A DNA stretch of 64,000 nucleotides from NCBI GenBank assembly GCA_949825065.1, contig OX463866.1, positions 3,472,409 to 3,536,408 of the forward strand, written 5' to 3'. The stretch is from Odontocerum albicorne. Taxonomy: Eukaryota > Arthropoda > Insecta > Trichoptera > Odontoceridae. Below the pieces are notes generated by a model. That model was not told where the DNA came from. It saw only the letters and a list, made by a program, of their open reading frames with translations, and did not search any database. The position numbers were made by a program, and so were the translations under genes. This document shows, piece after piece, positions 63,968 through 64,000 of the stretch; position 1 is the first letter of the stretch, and each line of letters starts with the position of its first letter.

Positions 63968-64000
63968 AATATAAATAAATACAGGTTTATTGATAGCAAC
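63968..64000 (-). mobile_element. LINE tail N, beginning of a minus-strand copy
   Basis: ATAAATAAATACAGG and TTTATTGATAGCAAC are the complement of the GTTGCTATCAATAAACC end seen at 29191 and 40916. The rest lies beyond the window. Confidence 0.65.

Overview
This window is insect nuclear DNA. It is AT-rich, and its one convincing host gene is interrupted by GT-AG introns. It carries a tract of the arthropod telomere motif TTAGG. The repeats are of insect type: mariner, PIF/Harbinger and TTAA-target DNA elements, RTE-like and CR1-like LINEs, a Penelope-like element and tRNA-derived SINEs. The TTAGG tracts argue against Diptera; I cannot name the order.

Host gene. Two exons of one plus-strand homeobox gene are visible: 4474-5761 (start codon, 429 codons plus one base) and 61600-61749 (49 whole codons). 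Both junctions are phase 1 and join in frame. The exons carry two eh1-like repressor motifs and an FALPGF segment in the order seen in the Dbx (developing brain homeobox) family, with HLX/H2.0 as the close alternative. The homeodomain must lie beyond base 64000. Two short upstream ORFs precede the start codon, and a 29-bp minisatellite ends about 500 bp upstream of it.

The 55.8-kb intron. Bases 5762-61599 contain no other convincing gene. They hold layered transposable elements. (1) CR1-like LINE A is present in at least nine 3'-end copies, and SINE-A shares its 3' tail. (2) Several RTE-like LINEs occur as C-terminal fragments; one of them, R3, is also the source of three tandem arrays. (3) A Penelope-like element retains a GIY-YIG coding segment, and its 3' part carries a hammerhead-ribozyme-like motif. 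(4) DNA elements include a mariner deletion derivative in five copies, a 951-bp mariner with both ends, a 502-bp PIF/Harbinger element with a MADF exon, a long-arm foldback element, and six TTAA-flanked MITE families, one with six copies. (5) Solo-LTR-like insertions have 5-bp target duplications. (6) Minisatellites have units of 16, 17, 19, 21, 25, 29, 45, 107, 129 and about 186 bp. Several nests can be undone exactly, which gives a relative order of insertion.

After exon 2 (61750-64000) the second intron begins. It holds an RTE fragment, an unidentified short ORF, a TA-flanked MITE and LINE debris.

Family names (R1-R7, CR1-like A/B/C, M1-M3, TTAA-1 to TTAA-6, FB, tail N) are local labels for this window. 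Repeat boundaries were read by eye and are accurate to a few bases where a target duplication is stated, otherwise to tens of bases.
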